DNA of 29,217 bases from an uncultured Chryseobacterium sp. (GTDB lineage Bacteria > Bacteroidota > Bacteroidia > Flavobacteriales > Weeksellaceae), in the NCBI GenBank assembly GCA_913778275.1, contig CAJYWN010000007.1, positions 1 to 29,217 of the forward strand, written 5' to 3'. This document shows positions 1-8,235 of the stretch, one piece after another; positions within the stretch are counted from its first letter, which is position 1, and each line of letters opens with the position of its first letter. A model generated the notes under the pieces. The model was given only the letters and a program-made list of their open reading frames with translations. It ran no database searches and was not told where the DNA came from. The position numbers and the translations under genes were made by a program.

Positions 1-25
1 CGGCACCTTTGGTGCCGCCGAAACT
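1..25. repeat. Hairpin repeat at window edge
   Basis: CGGCACC, a TTT loop and GGTGCCG form a perfect 7-bp stem, followed directly by CCGAAACT. The 9-mer GCCGAAACT (17-25) also forms part of the right arm of the long palindrome at the other end of the window (29200-29208). The left half of this copy is probably cut off by the window edge. I infer an intergenic palindromic repeat family; it could also serve as a terminator for an unseen upstream gene. Confidence 0.5.
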
Positions 26-56
26 GTATTATACATATTCTTTTGCTAAGTATTGA

Positions 57-64
57 TAATTTTG
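57..64 (+). promoter_or_regulatory. Candidate -7 box (TAATTTTG)
   Basis: The sequence matches the Bacteroidetes -7 consensus TAnnTTTG and lies about 90 bp upstream of the Bor-like lipoprotein start. No well-spaced -33 TTG is evident, so this is a motif match only. Confidence 0.3.
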
Positions 65-149
65 TTATTAACTGTTTGGATTTCAAGTTTTAAACGAGGG
101 TTTTGGTATGAAAATTGTAATAAAAAATCGATTGAAAATTTATTCTACA

Positions 150-443
150 ATGAAAAAAACACTTAAAATGATGACAGTTGCTTGTACAACAGCATTCTTC
201 TTAACATCTTGTTTTTCTTATACAACAGTTGTGGGCAAAGGGGCACAGGGTAATCAGAAGGTTACAAAATGGAACCACTATTTAATTGAGGGGTTGGCTC
301 CGGTAAGCATATCCGACTCGAAAGCTATGGCTGGTGACGCTGAAAATTATACGGTAGAAACAAAGCAAACTTTTGTTAATGGTCTGATTGCTGCAATAAC
401 ATTTGGCATATACACTCCAACTGTAACAACTGTAACAAAGTAA
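150..443 (+). CDS. Bor/Iss-family lipoprotein
   Basis: A 97-residue predicted lipoprotein. The N-terminus is a charged, hydrophobic signal peptide ending in a lipobox (TTAFFLTSC), with Cys at about residue 21. The C-terminal half contains ETKQTFVNGL followed by ITFGIYTP, which closely resembles the conserved core of the lambda Bor and ColV Iss proteins (ETQQTFVNGL...ITLGIYTP). Bor and Iss are outer-membrane lipoproteins linked to serum resistance in E. coli; that role cannot be assumed here. An in-frame ATG at 108 would add 14 residues, but the ATG at 150 gives a standard lipoprotein signal, so it is preferred. No phage genes lie nearby in the window. Confidence 0.75.
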   Translation: MKKTLKMMTVACTTAFFLTSCFSYTTVVGKGAQGNQKVTKWNHYLIEGLAPVSISDSKAMAGDAENYTVETKQTFVNGLIAAITFGIYTPTVTTVTK

Positions 444-450
444 AATCATT

Positions 451-533
451 GGGCTGTTTAAAAATTTGCTTTAAAATACCATTACGATTTACAGTTTAGT
501 ATTTTAAAGATTATTTAACTTTTTAGACAGCCT
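451..533. repeat. MITE-like long inverted repeat
   Basis: Outer arms at 452-465 (GGCTGTTTAAAAAT) and 519-532 (CTTTTTAGACAGCC) pair with few mismatches. Inner arms at 469-479 (CTTTAAAATAC) and 499-509 (GTATTTTAAAG) pair perfectly around a loop of about 19 nt. The whole element is about 83 bp between two plus-strand genes. GGCTGT...ACAGCC termini resemble terminal inverted repeats of insertion sequences, so a non-autonomous miniature element or a transposon remnant is possible. No clear target-site duplication was seen, and it may act only as a transcript hairpin. Confidence 0.45.
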
Positions 534-544
534 TAAATTTATAT

Positions 545-733
545 ATGAATGAAAAAAATGCTCTTTTTTTTTGCACAATTATTCTCATTTATTTATTCTA
601 TACAATAATAGCTATTTTATTTATAAGGTCCGGAGATTTAAATAGTTACAATAAGGGATTATTAACTGGAAAGATAGTTGTATTTTTACTTTTCGGCATA
701 CTCGCTTATAAAACTTATCCATACAAAAAATAG
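545..733 (+). CDS. Small hypothetical membrane protein
   Basis: A 62-residue protein with two predicted membrane helices, roughly residues 7-27 (FFCTIILIYLFYTIIAILF) and 41-57 (GKIVVFLLFGILAY), joined by a polar stretch and ending in a lysine-rich tail. I do not recognise the family. The ATG sits just after the MITE-like hairpin, so its promoter may lie in or beyond that element. Small two-helix proteins can be spurious, but the hydrophobic-polar-hydrophobic layout and the lack of an alternative gene support a real one. Confidence 0.5.
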   Translation: MNEKNALFFCTIILIYLFYTIIAILFIRSGDLNSYNKGLLTGKIVVFLLFGILAYKTYPYKK

Positions 734-879
734 AAGCATTATGATTCGAAAACTTTCAATTACATTTATGGTATACCTCACAAATCGGCCCATTAAATCA
801 AAAAAACTTCAATAGTTAATTACCGCAAGCGAAACTTTTTGAAAGTAATTTTCCCAAATCATCCGGAAGAAGGGATTAC

Positions 880-1282
880 TTACAGTTTCTGTAAAACTTG
901 TGGATTTCCGGACATATAATCTATAAGTATCTTATTTCTAAGATCTTTTGAAACAGGATCGATGCGTAAATTCTATTTATATGAATATTTCTCAAATAAA
1001 TAGCTAAGAACTTTTTGCCTTTGAGCATTTGAGCATCATTCCAATTTAAACTTCCGATGTCGGTTTTGGAATGATATATTTTGTTGCTTTTAAATGTATA
1101 AACAAAATCATAGCCAGTGTCTCTTCCGTATCACTTAACTTCATTTATTTACCAACAGTACAGATTCCTTCTGATTTAAAAAGCTTAGCATATAATTTCC
1201 GTTCCTGATTATCATAAATCATCAATGCCGCAATAAGTACGGGCCAAATATAAATATGATATTTCCTTATAAAAGCAGGCAT
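880..1282 (-). pseudogene. Decayed gene for a small membrane-anchored protein
   Basis: The minus strand holds a coding frame broken by at least three lesions. It starts at ATG 1282-1280, overlapping the upstream helicase-nuclease stop (TAATG). The first segment ends at TAA 1147-1145 and includes a likely membrane helix (YIWPVLIAALMIY) and YDNQERKLYAKLF. After a shift (one base lost near 1146) the frame continues through an in-frame TGA at 1133-1131 into YGRDTGYDFVYTF, KIYHSKTDIG and LNWNDAQMLKGKKFLAIYL. A second one-base loss near 956 shifts to a frame giving DLRNKILIDYMSGNPQVLQKL-like sequence, ending at TAA 882-880. Repaired, it would encode about 134 residues with one N-terminal helix. Family unknown. 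The reading relies on composition and continuity; three sequencing errors are an unlikely alternative. Confidence 0.65.
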
Positions 1283-4200
1283 TACAAATAAATCAATCTT
1301 GTCTTCAATACCTTTTTCCCAAGTTTTTCCAGAATATTTTTATAATTCTCAATCTGGCGCTCATCTTTAGAAGATTCTTCTCCTGTTTTAAAATCAACAA
1401 TAATATATCCCTCCTCACTTTTCAGCATACGGTCGGGGCGGTATACCCTGCTTTCACCATTTTCCGAAATCATGATATCTTTTTCAGTGATAACTTCCCA
1501 TTTTTCATCAAAAAATTCGGCATGCGTTTTTATGATATTCTCCAGATTAGCTTGTATCGTACGGCTTTCTTCAAGCGTTATCTGACCTTCCAGAATATAG
1601 CATTCCAGTACTTTAGGAATGTCTTTCGCGGTGTTGATCTGTGACAAAAGCTCATGCACGAAAAGCCCGATTCTCACTTTCTCATTTCTTACCTGGTAAT
1701 TTTTTGACGGAGTGGCAATCTTGATCGAAGTATTGCTTTCGCTGATATTTTTCAGAACCCGGATATCTTTGGTTTTAAAAGATGAAACTTTCTCCTTTGA
1801 TTGTTTCTTTACGATTTCAGGAGTAACCTGGTACAGATCAAATTCATCAAGATTTTCCGGATTTTTTGACTGAAGAAACTCAAGCAGCTCAAGATTATTA
1901 GACGTTTTATTAGCCTTTTGAATATAAAAAAACAGCTGTTCCACAGGACGTGTTGTCGCTACATACTGCAGGCAGAGGCGGTCGACAAAATTTTTATACG
2001 AATTTTGTCTGTTGAATTTTCCAATTTCCTCATCGTAAATTTCCAGGTTCTTACTGAATTGGTTGATGTTGACCGACTTCAGCGGGGTGTCGTTTGACGT
2101 TTCAAACCAGTTGGTGAACTCGGCATCGCGGTTTTTATTCATCATCGGGATAAAAACAATAGGAAATTCGAGACCTTTAGCTTTATGAATGGTCATGATC
2201 TGAACTGCATCAATATTCTCAGATGCCTGAATGGTGTAGGCTGAAGCCTCTTCGTCCCAGTATTTAAGGAATTCCTTTGTACTTGCACCGGCATTTTGAG
2301 TAAAATTAAAAAGCATTTCCAGAAAGTTCAGCAGGAAATCCGTCTCCTTATTTTCAACAGAAAATTCATTGATGTAATATTCTACAAAATTATAAAGATT
2401 AAATCTCGGAAAATGATCCTGTTTAAGCTTTAAGGCATACCTGTTCTGGATAAAATCTAAAATATCTTCATGTGAACTAAGATCAAGAATTTCCTTCATT
2501 TCCAGGGTAAAATCCGCCATATGAATTCTTCCCAGCTGATTCAGATAATACATCATCATGATCAGGTTGGGTCTGTTCTTCGGATTGACCTCCCATTTCA
2601 GAAATTCGATAACGGCTTTCAGCGTATTGGAAAGTTCCAGGGTTAACCCTTTATCGGAAATGGTTTTAATATTCGTTTCTTCACCTTTATAATTTACCTT
2701 CAGATTTCCTAATTTCTGGGAATAGCTGAAAATATCAAAGTTACCGCGGCAAAGAATAGTAATGTCCGAAAATCGAAAGCCATTGTCCAGGCTTTCCTGA
2801 ATATCTTTCCGCATTCTTTCGGAAGTATCACTGTAAAAATCTTCGTTCGTAAGATTTTCAATTAGATTGACTTTAACACGCCCTTCAATGGAAGATCTGG
2901 GAGTCTGTTCTGCATCTGTTCCGAAAATATTTTTATGCTCTTCTTCTAAAATATCAGAATGAAAACGGTACAGATCATTATTGAACCGGACTATATTTTT
3001 GGCGCTCCGCCAGTTGTCTTTCAGTACCAGAAGCTCAGCTTCTTTGGGAGTGATTTCTTTTTTGTTGATGATATCAAGCATCAGTTTGCTTTCTCCGCCC
3101 CGGAAACGGTAAATACTCTGCTTAGGATCTCCTACGAGCGTAAAAGAAGTGTTTTCAATAGAAATGGAATGATCTCGCAACGGTAGAAAATTCTGCCACT
3201 GAAGTTCGGAAGTATCCTGGAATTCATCGAAAAAATAATGCTGAAACTGCGAGCCTACTTTTTCATAAATAAAAGCAGAAGGTTCGTTCTTAAGATTTTC
3301 ATTGATCAGGATATTGAATTTGCTCAATAGCACAAGATCATTTTCCTGTTCGATCTTTCTCAGCTCGTCCTGAATATCTTTATTTACTTTCAGCGGGAGC
3401 AGTGCAGAAAGAATTTTTTCCTTTTTCTGCGTTTCAATATATAGAAGAATGAGCTGCATTCTGTTTTCCAGAAGCTGATCAAGGATTTCAAGAATGTCGG
3501 CCTCTTTGTTTTTTGATTTTGCAGAAGCGCCTTTACGGTAATTATTTACCACCGATTCCTCTGCGGTCGTCGGAAAAGGAAAACCAATTCTTTTCTGCTC
3601 ATAAAAATCTAAAACTTTGGTGAAAAAACCACCGATTCCGTTTTTGCCCTGCGCAAAATCTTCAATCTCAATATTCCTTGATCTGAACAGTTCGATGGAC
3701 TTTGCAGCAAGCTCAGCAGACTTTTTTTTATTAAATACAATTTCTTTACGAAGCGTATTTTTAATGTTTTCGTAATTTGTACTGTCGAAATCCTTATTGT
3801 TTTTCAGATGTTCATAATGGATATCTTTTACGAACTCCTTAGCCGAATCATACAGGTTTTTATTTAAATTAATCCTTTCATTATTCTCCAGGCTGTAATC
3901 CACATAATCCATAAACGACTCGGAAATCACTTCATTTTCCCCAATTTGGTCAAGCATTTTATCAACAGCTTCAATAAGGAAAGGTTCCGCTTCAATTTCA
4001 AGATTAAAATTTTTAGCCAGTCCCAGCTCATAAGAAAAGCTTCTCACCAGTCTGGAGTTGAAACGGTCTATGGTTCCGATGTTAAGCGTGGAATAATTAT
4101 GAAGAACATAATCCAGCAGCTTTTTTGCGCGGAGATGAAGCTCGTCAATGGTAATCCTTATGCCTTCCTGCTCAAATGCCTTTTGGATGTTTTTCAGATC

Positions 4201-4422
4201 CCCGTTTTCTACAAAATCATCTGCCGAAAAATTCCCAAGCCATGTGAGAATTCTTTCCTTCATTTCATTAGCTGCTTTGTTGGTAAATGTCAATGCAAGA
4301 ATATTCCTGATCGACTGTTGCTGATTAGGATACCGCAGGCAGATCATCAAAAGCCGCTGTACCAGTGCATAGGTTTTCCCAGAGCCGGCGGAAGCATTGA
4401 TTACGGTATAAGAATTTTGCAT
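1282..4422 (-). CDS. AddA/RecB-like helicase-nuclease (UvrD family)
   Basis: A superfamily 1 helicase fused to a C-terminal PD-(D/E)XK nuclease, about 1046 residues. Visible motifs are Walker A ASAGSGKT (residues about 10-17), ALTFTNKAANEM, Walker B/DEFQDTS (about 400), GDPKQSIYRFRGG, and MTIHKAKGLEFP (about 740). The nuclease domain has GLFVHELL, then YRPDRML and IIVDFKTGE (about 990-1015), so the H, D and D-x-K residues look intact. This fits the AddA subunit of AddAB or a RecB-type enzyme that processes double-strand breaks; no AddB partner lies in the window. ATG 4422 is preferred over an in-frame TTG at 4446 that would add eight residues before the nucleotide-binding motif. The stop overlaps the start of the decayed gene downstream (TAATG). 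Confidence 0.85.
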   Translation of the reverse strand: MQNSYTVINASAGSGKTYALVQRLLMICLRYPNQQQSIRNILALTFTNKAANEMKERILTWLGNFSADDFVENGDLKNIQKAFEQEGIRITIDELHLRAKKLLDYVLHNYSTLNIGTIDRFNSRLVRSFSYELGLAKNFNLEIEAEPFLIEAVDKMLDQIGENEVISESFMDYVDYSLENNERINLNKNLYDSAKEFVKDIHYEHLKNNKDFDSTNYENIKNTLRKEIVFNKKKSAELAAKSIELFRSRNIEIEDFAQGKNGIGGFFTKVLDFYEQKRIGFPFPTTAEESVVNNYRKGASAKSKNKEADILEILDQLLENRMQLILLYIETQKKEKILSALLPLKVNKDIQDELRKIEQENDLVLLSKFNILINENLKNEPSAFIYEKVGSQFQHYFFDEFQDTSELQWQNFLPLRDHSISIENTSFTLVGDPKQSIYRFRGGESKLMLDIINKKEITPKEAELLVLKDNWRSAKNIVRFNNDLYRFHSDILEEEHKNIFGTDAEQTPRSSIEGRVKVNLIENLTNEDFYSDTSERMRKDIQESLDNGFRFSDITILCRGNFDIFSYSQKLGNLKVNYKGEETNIKTISDKGLTLELSNTLKAVIEFLKWEVNPKNRPNLIMMMYYLNQLGRIHMADFTLEMKEILDLSSHEDILDFIQNRYALKLKQDHFPRFNLYNFVEYYINEFSVENKETDFLLNFLEMLFNFTQNAGASTKEFLKYWDEEASAYTIQASENIDAVQIMTIHKAKGLEFPIVFIPMMNKNRDAEFTNWFETSNDTPLKSVNINQFSKNLEIYDEEIGKFNRQNSYKNFVDRLCLQYVATTRPVEQLFFYIQKANKTSNNLELLEFLQSKNPENLDEFDLYQVTPEIVKKQSKEKVSSFKTKDIRVLKNISESNTSIKIATPSKNYQVRNEKVRIGLFVHELLSQINTAKDIPKVLECYILEGQITLEESRTIQANLENIIKTHAEFFDEKWEVITEKDIMISENGESRVYRPDRMLKSEEGYIIVDFKTGEESSKDERQIENYKNILEKLGKKVLKTRLIYL

Positions 4423-4577
4423 TTTTGATTGGAATTCAATGTGCAAGTTACTTATTTTTTAAATTGAATTTTAACAATTAACGTTTGGGATTTAACAGTT
4501 TTAAAGCTAAAATTAAAAAAGAAATGCTAAAAGCCGTTAAGGGTGGTTAAACTTCCCGAAATATTTAAAAATATTGA

Positions 4578-4585
4578 TAGTTTTG
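4578..4585 (+). promoter_or_regulatory. Candidate -7 box (TAGTTTTG)
   Basis: Matches TAnnTTTG, 20 bp before the GTG start of the first regulatory-like-domain gene. No clear -33 element was found, so only the -7 motif supports it. Confidence 0.35.
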
Positions 4586-4604
4586 CTCTAATAAAAAACG
4601 TTCC

Positions 4605-5342
4605 GTGAAAATTAAACTATTCTTTTTTTTATTTACTGTTTTCTTTATCAATATCCAGGCTCAGGATTATATTTTTGGGAAGGTGACTTCTGAAGAAAAT
4701 ACTGAAATTCCCGATGTTACGGTTATCAATATAAGAACCGATGAAAGGATATCAACCAATCGTGACGGCCATTTCATGATTTCAGGAAGAATCGGAGATG
4801 AGTTTCGCTTTGTGAAAAACGGCTACGAACGTGCAAACAGAAGAATTACTAAAGAAAACATCAGTGCCCCCATTAACATTACCCTTGTAAGAGCTGCAGC
4901 ACTTATCGCAGAAGTCGAAGTAAAAAAGGAAATCACGGGAGATATTAAAATCGATTCCAAAAATCTGAATCCTCCGCGAAAAGTGGAAAAGCTTAAAAGT
5001 GATCTCGCTCTTTACATATCACAAAGGTCTGCGCCTTCCGTTCTGGCAGCAAGGCCGGGAGAATTTGTACAGCCGGTAACGAAAGGTGTATTTTCTTTTG
5101 GAAAAGTTAAAAACAAGTGGGATGACATGGATCTGTTGAATTACCTGCAAAATGCCCTCGGAACAGCGTTTTTTGAAGACCTTAAAATTGATAAAGCCCA
5201 GATTCAGCATTTTATCCTGTATATACTGAATACCGGTTTTGAAAGAAAAAATATCCTTAAATACGGTTATATGACCGAAGCGGATCTCAACAGATTCAAA
5301 AGTGTGGTACTAAACAGAATTTCGGCTTACAAAACTCCATAA
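4605..5342 (+). CDS. Exported carboxypeptidase-regulatory-like domain protein (copy 1)
   Basis: A 245-residue protein with a signal peptide (to about residue 19, INIQAQ) followed by a beta-sandwich domain of the CarboxypepD_reg type at about 20-95: GKVTSEENTEIPDVTV, DGHFMISGRIGDEFRF, KNGYE. These domains commonly sit at the N-terminus of Bacteroidetes outer-membrane proteins; here the rest is a soluble-looking C-terminal region of no recognised family, and no TonB-plug or barrel follows. Translation starts with GTG; no upstream in-frame ATG was found. The next gene, 23 bp downstream, is a paralogue with the same plan (TGDIK-x-DS is shared at the domain boundary), so the two likely form an operon. 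Function unknown; probably periplasmic or envelope-associated. Confidence 0.75.
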   Translation: MKIKLFFFLFTVFFINIQAQDYIFGKVTSEENTEIPDVTVINIRTDERISTNRDGHFMISGRIGDEFRFVKNGYERANRRITKENISAPINITLVRAAALIAEVEVKKEITGDIKIDSKNLNPPRKVEKLKSDLALYISQRSAPSVLAARPGEFVQPVTKGVFSFGKVKNKWDDMDLLNYLQNALGTAFFEDLKIDKAQIQHFILYILNTGFERKNILKYGYMTEADLNRFKSVVLNRISAYKTP

Positions 5343-5365
5343 ATTGGCGGTATAATTTAAAAGTC

Positions 5366-6142
5366 ATGAGAATAAAGCTTTTAATTTTTATTGTATTTCC
5401 TTTCCTGAGCGTATTTTCACAAAAAACGGTGGGAGGATCAGTCTCCGATGAAGACGGAGTTGCTCTTCCATCTGTTATGATCATGAATATTTCCTCACAG
5501 AAGAAAGTCTACACCGCTTCCGACGGAACTTTTTCTATTGAAGCAGCTCCTGAAGATGAATTACGTTTTATACGCTCCGGCTATGAAAGATCTTCCATAC
5601 AGGCGAAATATCTGGCAGATAGAAAATCTACTATTAAGTTAACTAGAATCGCGGAGCAGATTGAGGAAGTTGAAATTGCAAATCTCACCGGTGATATTAA
5701 AAAAGACTCCCGAAAGGTTGCCAAAATTGATAAAGGAAAAATCGTTGAAGAAGCAGTAGGGCTTCCACAGCCTACTGGAAAAATGCGAGAAACACCTGCC
5801 GACATCAAACAGGTGTTGTTGCCTATTTTGTTGGGAAATCTCAATATACAGGGGCTATACGATCTCATCAGCGGAGATGCGAGGCGTATGAAGAGGCAGT
5901 ACAAATATGATGATCTCCAAGAAGATATTTCCTGGATTCGCGAAAGAGTGGAAGATGATTACTTCATTAAAGAAGGCATTCCGAAAGAAAGAATCCCCGA
6001 GTTTATTGAATTCTCCTTTTCCGATAAGCCGCAGACAAGAACTTTTGTAAGAGCCAAAAATCTTACCGGCGCTTTATCAAGAATGGAAGAATCTTTTCCT
6101 GTATTCGTTAAAAGATTAAAAGAAAATACTATCGAAAAATAA
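5366..6142 (+). CDS. Exported carboxypeptidase-regulatory-like domain protein (copy 2)
   Basis: A 258-residue paralogue of the preceding gene. The signal peptide (IVFPFLSVFSQ) is followed by the same regulatory-like domain: GGSVSDEDGVALPSVMIMN, SDGTFSIEAAPEDELRFIRSGYE, and then TGDIKKDSRKV. The C-terminal half has diverged strongly and is rich in charged residues. The gene pair is tandem on the plus strand with a 23-bp gap and no promoter visible between them. It converges with the GNAT gene, with only 13 bp between the stops and no clear terminator. Function not known. Confidence 0.72.
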   Translation: MRIKLLIFIVFPFLSVFSQKTVGGSVSDEDGVALPSVMIMNISSQKKVYTASDGTFSIEAAPEDELRFIRSGYERSSIQAKYLADRKSTIKLTRIAEQIEEVEIANLTGDIKKDSRKVAKIDKGKIVEEAVGLPQPTGKMRETPADIKQVLLPILLGNLNIQGLYDLISGDARRMKRQYKYDDLQEDISWIRERVEDDYFIKEGIPKERIPEFIEFSFSDKPQTRTFVRAKNLTGALSRMEESFPVFVKRLKENTIEK

Positions 6143-6155
6143 TCTGTTCTGAAGA

Positions 6156-6668
6156 TTAATGGTAAACGATATCGTAGATTTCGTCTTTAATTTCTTTTAA
6201 ATTTTCCGGTGTGTAATTGGATAATAACCATAAATCGAGTGGCTTTTTGCCTTTTCCGTAGCTTGGCTGCACATACATTTCATCAATAAGACGAAAACCG
6301 TTTCTCTGATAAAAAGCATAGCGTCTCGCCGCATTTTCATTCAGGTGCTCCGGTTCTATTTCCAGAATGATTCTCGGATAGTTTTCAAAAAGATAGTTAG
6401 TAATATAGGATCCCAGCTTCTGGCTCCGGAACTCTTCAAAAACTTCAAAATGTTCCACGAAAATATAATTGCTGAGTTCCCACAAGATAAGGTATCCAAT
6501 GTTTTTAGAATCGTGCAGTACAGATATTATTTTCGCTTTTGGATTCGAAAATAGGGTGATCAGTTTTTCCCAATCTCTTCTTTCATCTTCAGGGAAAGTT
6601 TTGCAGTACGAATTGTAAATTTCTTTGACTCTATAGTCTTCAGAGGATGTAATCTGTAAAAATTCCAT
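6156..6668 (-). CDS. GNAT-family N-acetyltransferase
   Basis: A 170-residue protein with a GNAT fold outline. Strands such as AKIISVLHDSKNIGYLILWEL and YIFVEHFEVFEEFRSQKLGSYI fit beta-4/5 and the acetyl-CoA pyrophosphate-binding loop, here R-S-Q-K-L-G-S in place of the usual Q/R-x-x-G-x-G/A. NENAARRYAFYQRNGFRLI is the typical beta6-alpha4 segment with the conserved YxxxGF. The substrate cannot be predicted. It is the last gene of a close minus-strand run after DUF2851 and PspC (3-bp gap to PspC), so it is probably co-transcribed with them. Confidence 0.8.
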   Translation of the reverse strand: MEFLQITSSEDYRVKEIYNSYCKTFPEDERRDWEKLITLFSNPKAKIISVLHDSKNIGYLILWELSNYIFVEHFEVFEEFRSQKLGSYITNYLFENYPRIILEIEPEHLNENAARRYAFYQRNGFRLIDEMYVQPSYGKGKKPLDLWLLSNYTPENLKEIKDEIYDIVYH

Positions 6669-6671
6669 AGT

Positions 6672-6893
6672 TTAAAGATCAAAAACATTAGGTCTTCTGG
6701 TGATGAAAATATCTTTCACCCACAATGTAAATGCCAGTGCGAGATAGATCAGAAAGAAAAATCCTGCCGTAGCAAAAGTAGAGTAGATAAAGAAAACCCT
6801 GAGTTTGGATACCGGAATACCCAGTTTAGCGCCGGTTCTTGTAAGAACACCGAACCATTCTCTTTCCATTTTGTGGCGGATGTTATCTAGCAT
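6672..6893 (-). CDS. PspC-domain membrane protein
   Basis: A 73-residue protein: a short N-terminal segment (DNIRHKMEREWFGVLTRTGAKLG) followed by a long hydrophobic stretch (LRVFFIYSTFATAGFFFLIYLALAF), matching the single PspC-like domain found in many short Bacteroidetes proteins. PspC proteins are inner-membrane partners in phage-shock or envelope-stress signalling in proteobacteria; the role in this group is not known. ATG 6893 is preferred over an upstream start at 7025 that would run back into the DUF2851 gene. Gaps of 11 bp and 3 bp to its neighbours indicate an operon. Confidence 0.7.
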   Translation of the reverse strand: MLDNIRHKMEREWFGVLTRTGAKLGIPVSKLRVFFIYSTFATAGFFFLIYLALAFTLWVKDIFITRRPNVFDL

Positions 6894-6904
6894 TGTGAGA
6901 TTCT

Positions 6905-8158
6905 TTAAAAGTTTAATCCAATGCTGCAATTTAAGCAATTTTTTTGTACACAAAAATGATTGAAATGATAAATGAAACTTTGGCTTTCCAGAGAGCTGGT
7001 TATTTTCACATTCAGCTTCGTCCAATTTTCAATCACCGAATTTTTTTCTGCGGGCAGATTTTTGTAAAAAACAAGCAGCTGTTCTCCAATTTCTTCGTTG
7101 TGATGTTGATGGTAGGTATATTTTAAAGGTAGAATAGTATTCAGTATAATTAATTCAATAAAATCTCTGCTCAGAACTTTGGGTTGGTTTACACCGGAGA
7201 TTTTTCCGAAATTGAAATGATTGTCCCAATATTCCGAAGCTTTTACATTTTTAAATACGCTGAATAATTCTTCTGCAGATTTTATATGAATGATTTTTGA
7301 GAATAGATTCTGATGCCGGTGATAAAGATCTGCAAGCTGTGCTAAACGGAGCGTCGGGAAATTATGCGGCCGCAGCCGTAAAAATTTAGGATGAATTCTT
7401 ACATCAGGGATATTGAACTTTACTTTTAAAAAATCAAATTCCCTTTTCCAGATTTTCATAGTCTCATCTTTCGGGTCTTCCAGCCATCCCGAAATGCCAA
7501 ATAATAATGCTTCAAGCTGGGTTCTGTTTTGGCGGACTTTCAGAATAATCGTAAAATCGATGCTTTCTGCAATCTGTCTGAAAATTTCAGCATTGATTTT
7601 TAACCCGAAAGAGTAGGCAAGGCTGTGGAACAGCACGGCTTCAAAGTTATTTTTAAACTTTTTCAGGTTTCTTTCGAGCTCTTTGGATTTTTCATTCAGC
7701 TTTCTCAGAATATTTTCTTCATGAAATCTTGCAGGAATATATTTTGGGTCGAAAATATTTTCACAGGCAATAAAGTGGTTTCCGTTTAACAGCTTTTCAT
7801 ATTTCCAGAGCATATCCTTGTCAATATAGTGCTTCAGCTCTAGTGTCGGAATATTTTTATACTTCAGCTCTTCAATGTCCATATCATGTTCATAAACGGC
7901 ATGGAGAATAATGTTTTGGTAATTCGGATTCTGGGAATGATTGTGAAAGATCCAGTCGGAAGATTTTATATGAAGTTCTATATGTCCGGCTAAAGTAACG
8001 CCGCCGACTATTATTTTAGCATCTAAGAAATCCGGGCCGGAATCGGTATTCCATTTCCCGAAGTCAATAATTTCGACAGGATTTCCTTCCATATCCCTGA
8101 AGTCGAAATAGGTAAAAATCTTATGGTTCCAAAGATATTGAAGTAGTTTTTCCGTCAT
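6905..8158 (-). CDS. DUF2851 family protein
   Basis: A 417-residue cytoplasmic protein without signal peptide. The N-terminal part (KLLQYLWNHKIFTYFDF, GKWNTDSGPDFLDAKI, GHIELHIKSSDWIFHNH, NIILHAVYEHD) is the recognisable signature of DUF2851, a widespread Bacteroidetes family. The pattern of E-x-H-x-K and D/H residues in beta strands looks enzyme-like, but no function is established. First gene of the DUF2851-PspC-GNAT operon; the 263-bp region upstream must hold its promoter. Confidence 0.8.
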   Translation of the reverse strand: MTEKLLQYLWNHKIFTYFDFRDMEGNPVEIIDFGKWNTDSGPDFLDAKIIVGGVTLAGHIELHIKSSDWIFHNHSQNPNYQNIILHAVYEHDMDIEELKYKNIPTLELKHYIDKDMLWKYEKLLNGNHFIACENIFDPKYIPARFHEENILRKLNEKSKELERNLKKFKNNFEAVLFHSLAYSFGLKINAEIFRQIAESIDFTIILKVRQNRTQLEALLFGISGWLEDPKDETMKIWKREFDFLKVKFNIPDVRIHPKFLRLRPHNFPTLRLAQLADLYHRHQNLFSKIIHIKSAEELFSVFKNVKASEYWDNHFNFGKISGVNQPKVLSRDFIELIILNTILPLKYTYHQHHNEEIGEQLLVFYKNLPAEKNSVIENWTKLNVKITSSLESQSFIYHFNHFCVQKNCLNCSIGLNF

Positions 8159-8211
8159 AAGTGTTTTTTTGTGTTTCGCTAATTTAGGAAATTGTGCTGA
8201 TAATAATAAAG

Positions 8212-8235
8212 TGGCTACCTCATTTGGGTTAGCCT
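8212..8235. repeat. Short intergenic inverted repeat
   Basis: GGCTA-CC (8213-8219) pairs with GG-T-TAGCC (8227-8234) across CTCATTTG. On the minus strand the stem is followed by ACTTTATTATT, which is only weakly terminator-like, and it lies between bshA and DUF2851. The remaining part of the 8159-8421 gap is AT-rich and shows nothing else convincing apart from the bshA terminator. Confidence 0.25.

Noticed and set aside
797..919. Plus-strand frame ending in a Cys-x-x-Cys stretch (FCKTCGFPDI)
   Set aside because: It has no start codon and is partly antisense to the better-supported C-terminal end of the decayed gene at 880-1282.
1035..1075. Inverted repeat ATCATTCCAA / TTGGAATGAT as a terminator
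   Set aside because: It lies inside the decayed coding frame, has a 21-nt loop and no T tract in the relevant direction.
6894..7025. N-terminal extension of the PspC-domain gene
   Set aside because: It would overlap the end of the DUF2851 gene by about 120 bp and adds sequence unlike the family; ATG 6893 is the better start.
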